Positions 63,601 to 64,000 of a DNA stretch of 64,000 nt are shown here, piece after piece (the first letter of the stretch is position 1; the number at the start of each line of letters is the position of its first letter). Below the pieces are notes generated by a model. That model was not told the origin of the DNA. It ran no database searches and saw only the letters and a list, made by a program, of their open reading frames with translations. This DNA is from Mariniflexile sp044335535. GTDB lineage: Bacteria; Bacteroidota; Bacteroidia; Flavobacteriales; Flavobacteriaceae. The DNA lies in NCBI RefSeq assembly GCF_044335535.1, contig NZ_JBIQVZ010000002.1, positions 310,001-374,000 on the forward strand, read 5' to 3'. A program made the position numbers and the translations under genes.

Positions 63601-64000
63601 TACTCCTCAATGCACATACCAATGGATGGTACATGTTTTTGAATTGCTCTCCATATTTCAATGGCTCCTCTTCAATCAGTGCTTTTAAAAACTCATCAAC
63701 TTTTGGGTCCCCACTTAACCCAACTAAAAGATTAAGAAAGACATCCAAGTCTGCATACTTACTAAGTTCTTTCAATATGTTTTGAAAACCCGTATCAATC
63801 AAGATAACCCTAATGGCAGTTTGAACATCTACAGGAGGATTTGCTTTAAATTCAAAAGAAATTTTCTTAAACCAATTGGTAATATCATCCAAAAACTGAA
63901 AAGCATTGGATGCAGTCCTTTTCTCGGAGTCGTTTAACGTAAATGTTTCTACAAATTCACCACTATCCATAACTTTTTTATAGAAGCCGGGAATAATTAC
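60602..64000 (-). CDS. Tc-toxin A-subunit-like protein, C-terminal part (gene continues past the window)
   Basis: At least 1122 residues from an internal Met at 63970. The frame is open to the window edge (reading VIIPGFYKKV before that Met), so the 5' end is missing. Features match the C-terminal half of TcdA/TcA subunits: WVTKPFYLNQ and FRPVAYQKALLMKYIDNLTE blocks, a coiled coil (about 510-570), a hydrophobic hairpin (about 580-635, rich in Ala/Gly/Thr, likely the translocation channel) and the TcB-binding domain with RRIKSVSVSLPCIAGSY and FELNFRDERYLPFE. TcA forms the pentameric pore that injects a toxin made by TcB/TcC; those genes are not in the window. Confidence 0.88.
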   Translation of the reverse strand, partial: VIIPGFYKKVMDSGEFVETFTLNDSEKRTASNAFQFLDDITNWFKKISFEFKANPPVDVQTAIRVILIDTGFQNILKELSKYADLDVFLNLLVGLSGDPKVDEFLKALIEEEPLKYGEQFKNMYHPLVCALRSILYKDGIPALMKRETQLQKTNFNFKSHFNPNSQIVPQTFIKNPDGTKTLSYPVEDIDFESDGSYSTYNWDLFFRVPLHIAGNLTKNQRFEEALTWFHYMFNPTGALSGNGVQKYWVTKPFYLNQETDYIIQRIDTLMYAVSDPSHPNVPTGASSDPAIRDLEFAISEWRNKPFRPDVIMRFRPVAYQKALLMKYIDNLTEWGDYLFRQDTMESIAQATQMYILADKLLGPKPRIVPAAVKQPYETYNQIEAKLDSFGNALIELENILPDLSVLPEGGDELPPTPVTLSTLYFCIPSNNKMFEYWDRVADRLFKIRHCQNIDGVERSLALFAPPIDPGMLVRATASGLDLSSVIAGLNAPTPYYRFNVLSQKATELAQEVRGLGNSLLQALEKKDAEAMSLLRSELELKVLNAVKDIKELQIDESKEQIEVLKRTKKVTEERQKYYREIEFMNALEITSLTMNGISAVAFTIGSIMEMTAGATALIPTVTAGGSGFGGSPVATSTIVDGDKISNSVSSFAKAILLGSQVLDRIAGGISTVANYQRRYDDWKLQERLANKELASIEKQIAAAEIRKEIAETDLNNHELQIENAKKTDDFLHSKFTNKELYDWMIGQISSVYFKSYQLAHDFAKKSERCYQFELGNDDSFISYGYWDSLKKGLQSADALIHDIKRMETGYLDKNKREYEITKHVSLAQLDPLALIRLRATGICDFEIPEVLYDMDHPGQYFRRIKSVSVSLPCIAGSYTSVSAKLSLVNNRYRKNINPDNVAGTGYTEDPGNDERFVYNVGAIQSIATSNSQNDSGIFELNFRDERYLPFENTGAISSWRLELPTEVHQFDYNTISDVIIHVKYMAREGGSGLKNLSNTVLKEQLQAIGQDLNQSGLHVALNLKHDLPNEWQLLKKNNTIGLTIDKSRLPYMAQSFNVEIEHVTFIAKVKNNPTPFSFKIDGNTLNLAWVDELGLCKGISSAIDLNTSFTITIANANNLLLEDLLMIVKYKF

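Noticed and set aside
1..64000. tRNA, rRNA or riboswitch genes
   Set aside because: Scanning by eye for TTCGAATC-type arms and for known riboswitch cores gave nothing convincing on either strand; a tRNAscan/Rfam run would be decisive.

Overview
The window is a low-GC (by eye about one third G+C) chromosomal segment of a member of the Flavobacteriaceae (phylum Bacteroidota), probably marine or aquatic. Three things support this. There are several Bacteroidota-type outer-membrane proteins: two TonB-dependent receptors with carboxypeptidase-regulatory N-domains, a PorP/SprF-type type IX secretion protein, and a protein with a gliding-motility-type C-terminal domain. Promoters match the Bacteroidota TTTG / TAnnTTTG pattern, and Shine-Dalgarno sequences are largely missing. 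Many short palindromic repeats are scattered between genes. No rRNA, tRNA, CRISPR array or transposase gene was seen.

Layout. 0-10 kb: a small secreted peptide overlapping a membrane-protein gene, a TonB-dependent receptor, alanine dehydrogenase, a short surface-polysaccharide set (DUF4258-like protein, sugar-phosphate transferase, CapD-like dehydratase), then proline dehydrogenase divergent from aroB. 10-19.4 kb: a secreted protein, a four-gene unit (HYC_CC_PP protein, cytochrome c, porin, cytochrome c lipoprotein), RidA, a hybrid histidine kinase whose phospho-acceptor His is Tyr, GMP reductase and two cupins. 19.5-25.4 kb: intact comM and a 5'-truncated second copy about 97% identical to its 3' half, flanking four genes of unknown function. 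25.8-32.5 kb: a PorP/SprF-like protein with about 18 tandem 16-residue repeats, its gliding-motility-type partner, a beta-helix-like protein and a small secreted protein.

33-46.2 kb is a one-strand copper/silver resistance island. In transcription order it holds an HYC_CC_PP protein, the CusA-CusC-CusB tripartite efflux pump, a DUF3347 lipoprotein, a haem-binding protein, an HMA-AraC regulator, a His-rich membrane protein, a Met-rich lipoprotein, a 24-residue microprotein, a damaged DUF5676 gene, an AAA ATPase and a CopA P-type ATPase. Together they would pump cytosolic metal to the periplasm (CopA), carry it across the outer membrane (Cus) and bind it in the envelope (Met-rich, DUF3347 and HYC_CC_PP proteins). 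46.5-50.1 kb is a siderophore receptor plus a PepSY membrane protein.

50.4-64 kb is accessory DNA: an ATPase relic, then a tightly packed six-gene unit encoding SIR2, HerA, a KTSC-domain protein, a DUF2130 protein, an unknown 130-residue protein and a DUF4132 protein. SIR2-HerA is a described antiphage pair; the other four genes look like an extension. An XRE regulator divergent from a HEPN protein follows, and the window ends inside a toxin-complex (Tc) A-subunit-like gene. The best candidates for something undescribed are the six-gene SIR2-HerA unit and the four-gene insert between the comM copies.
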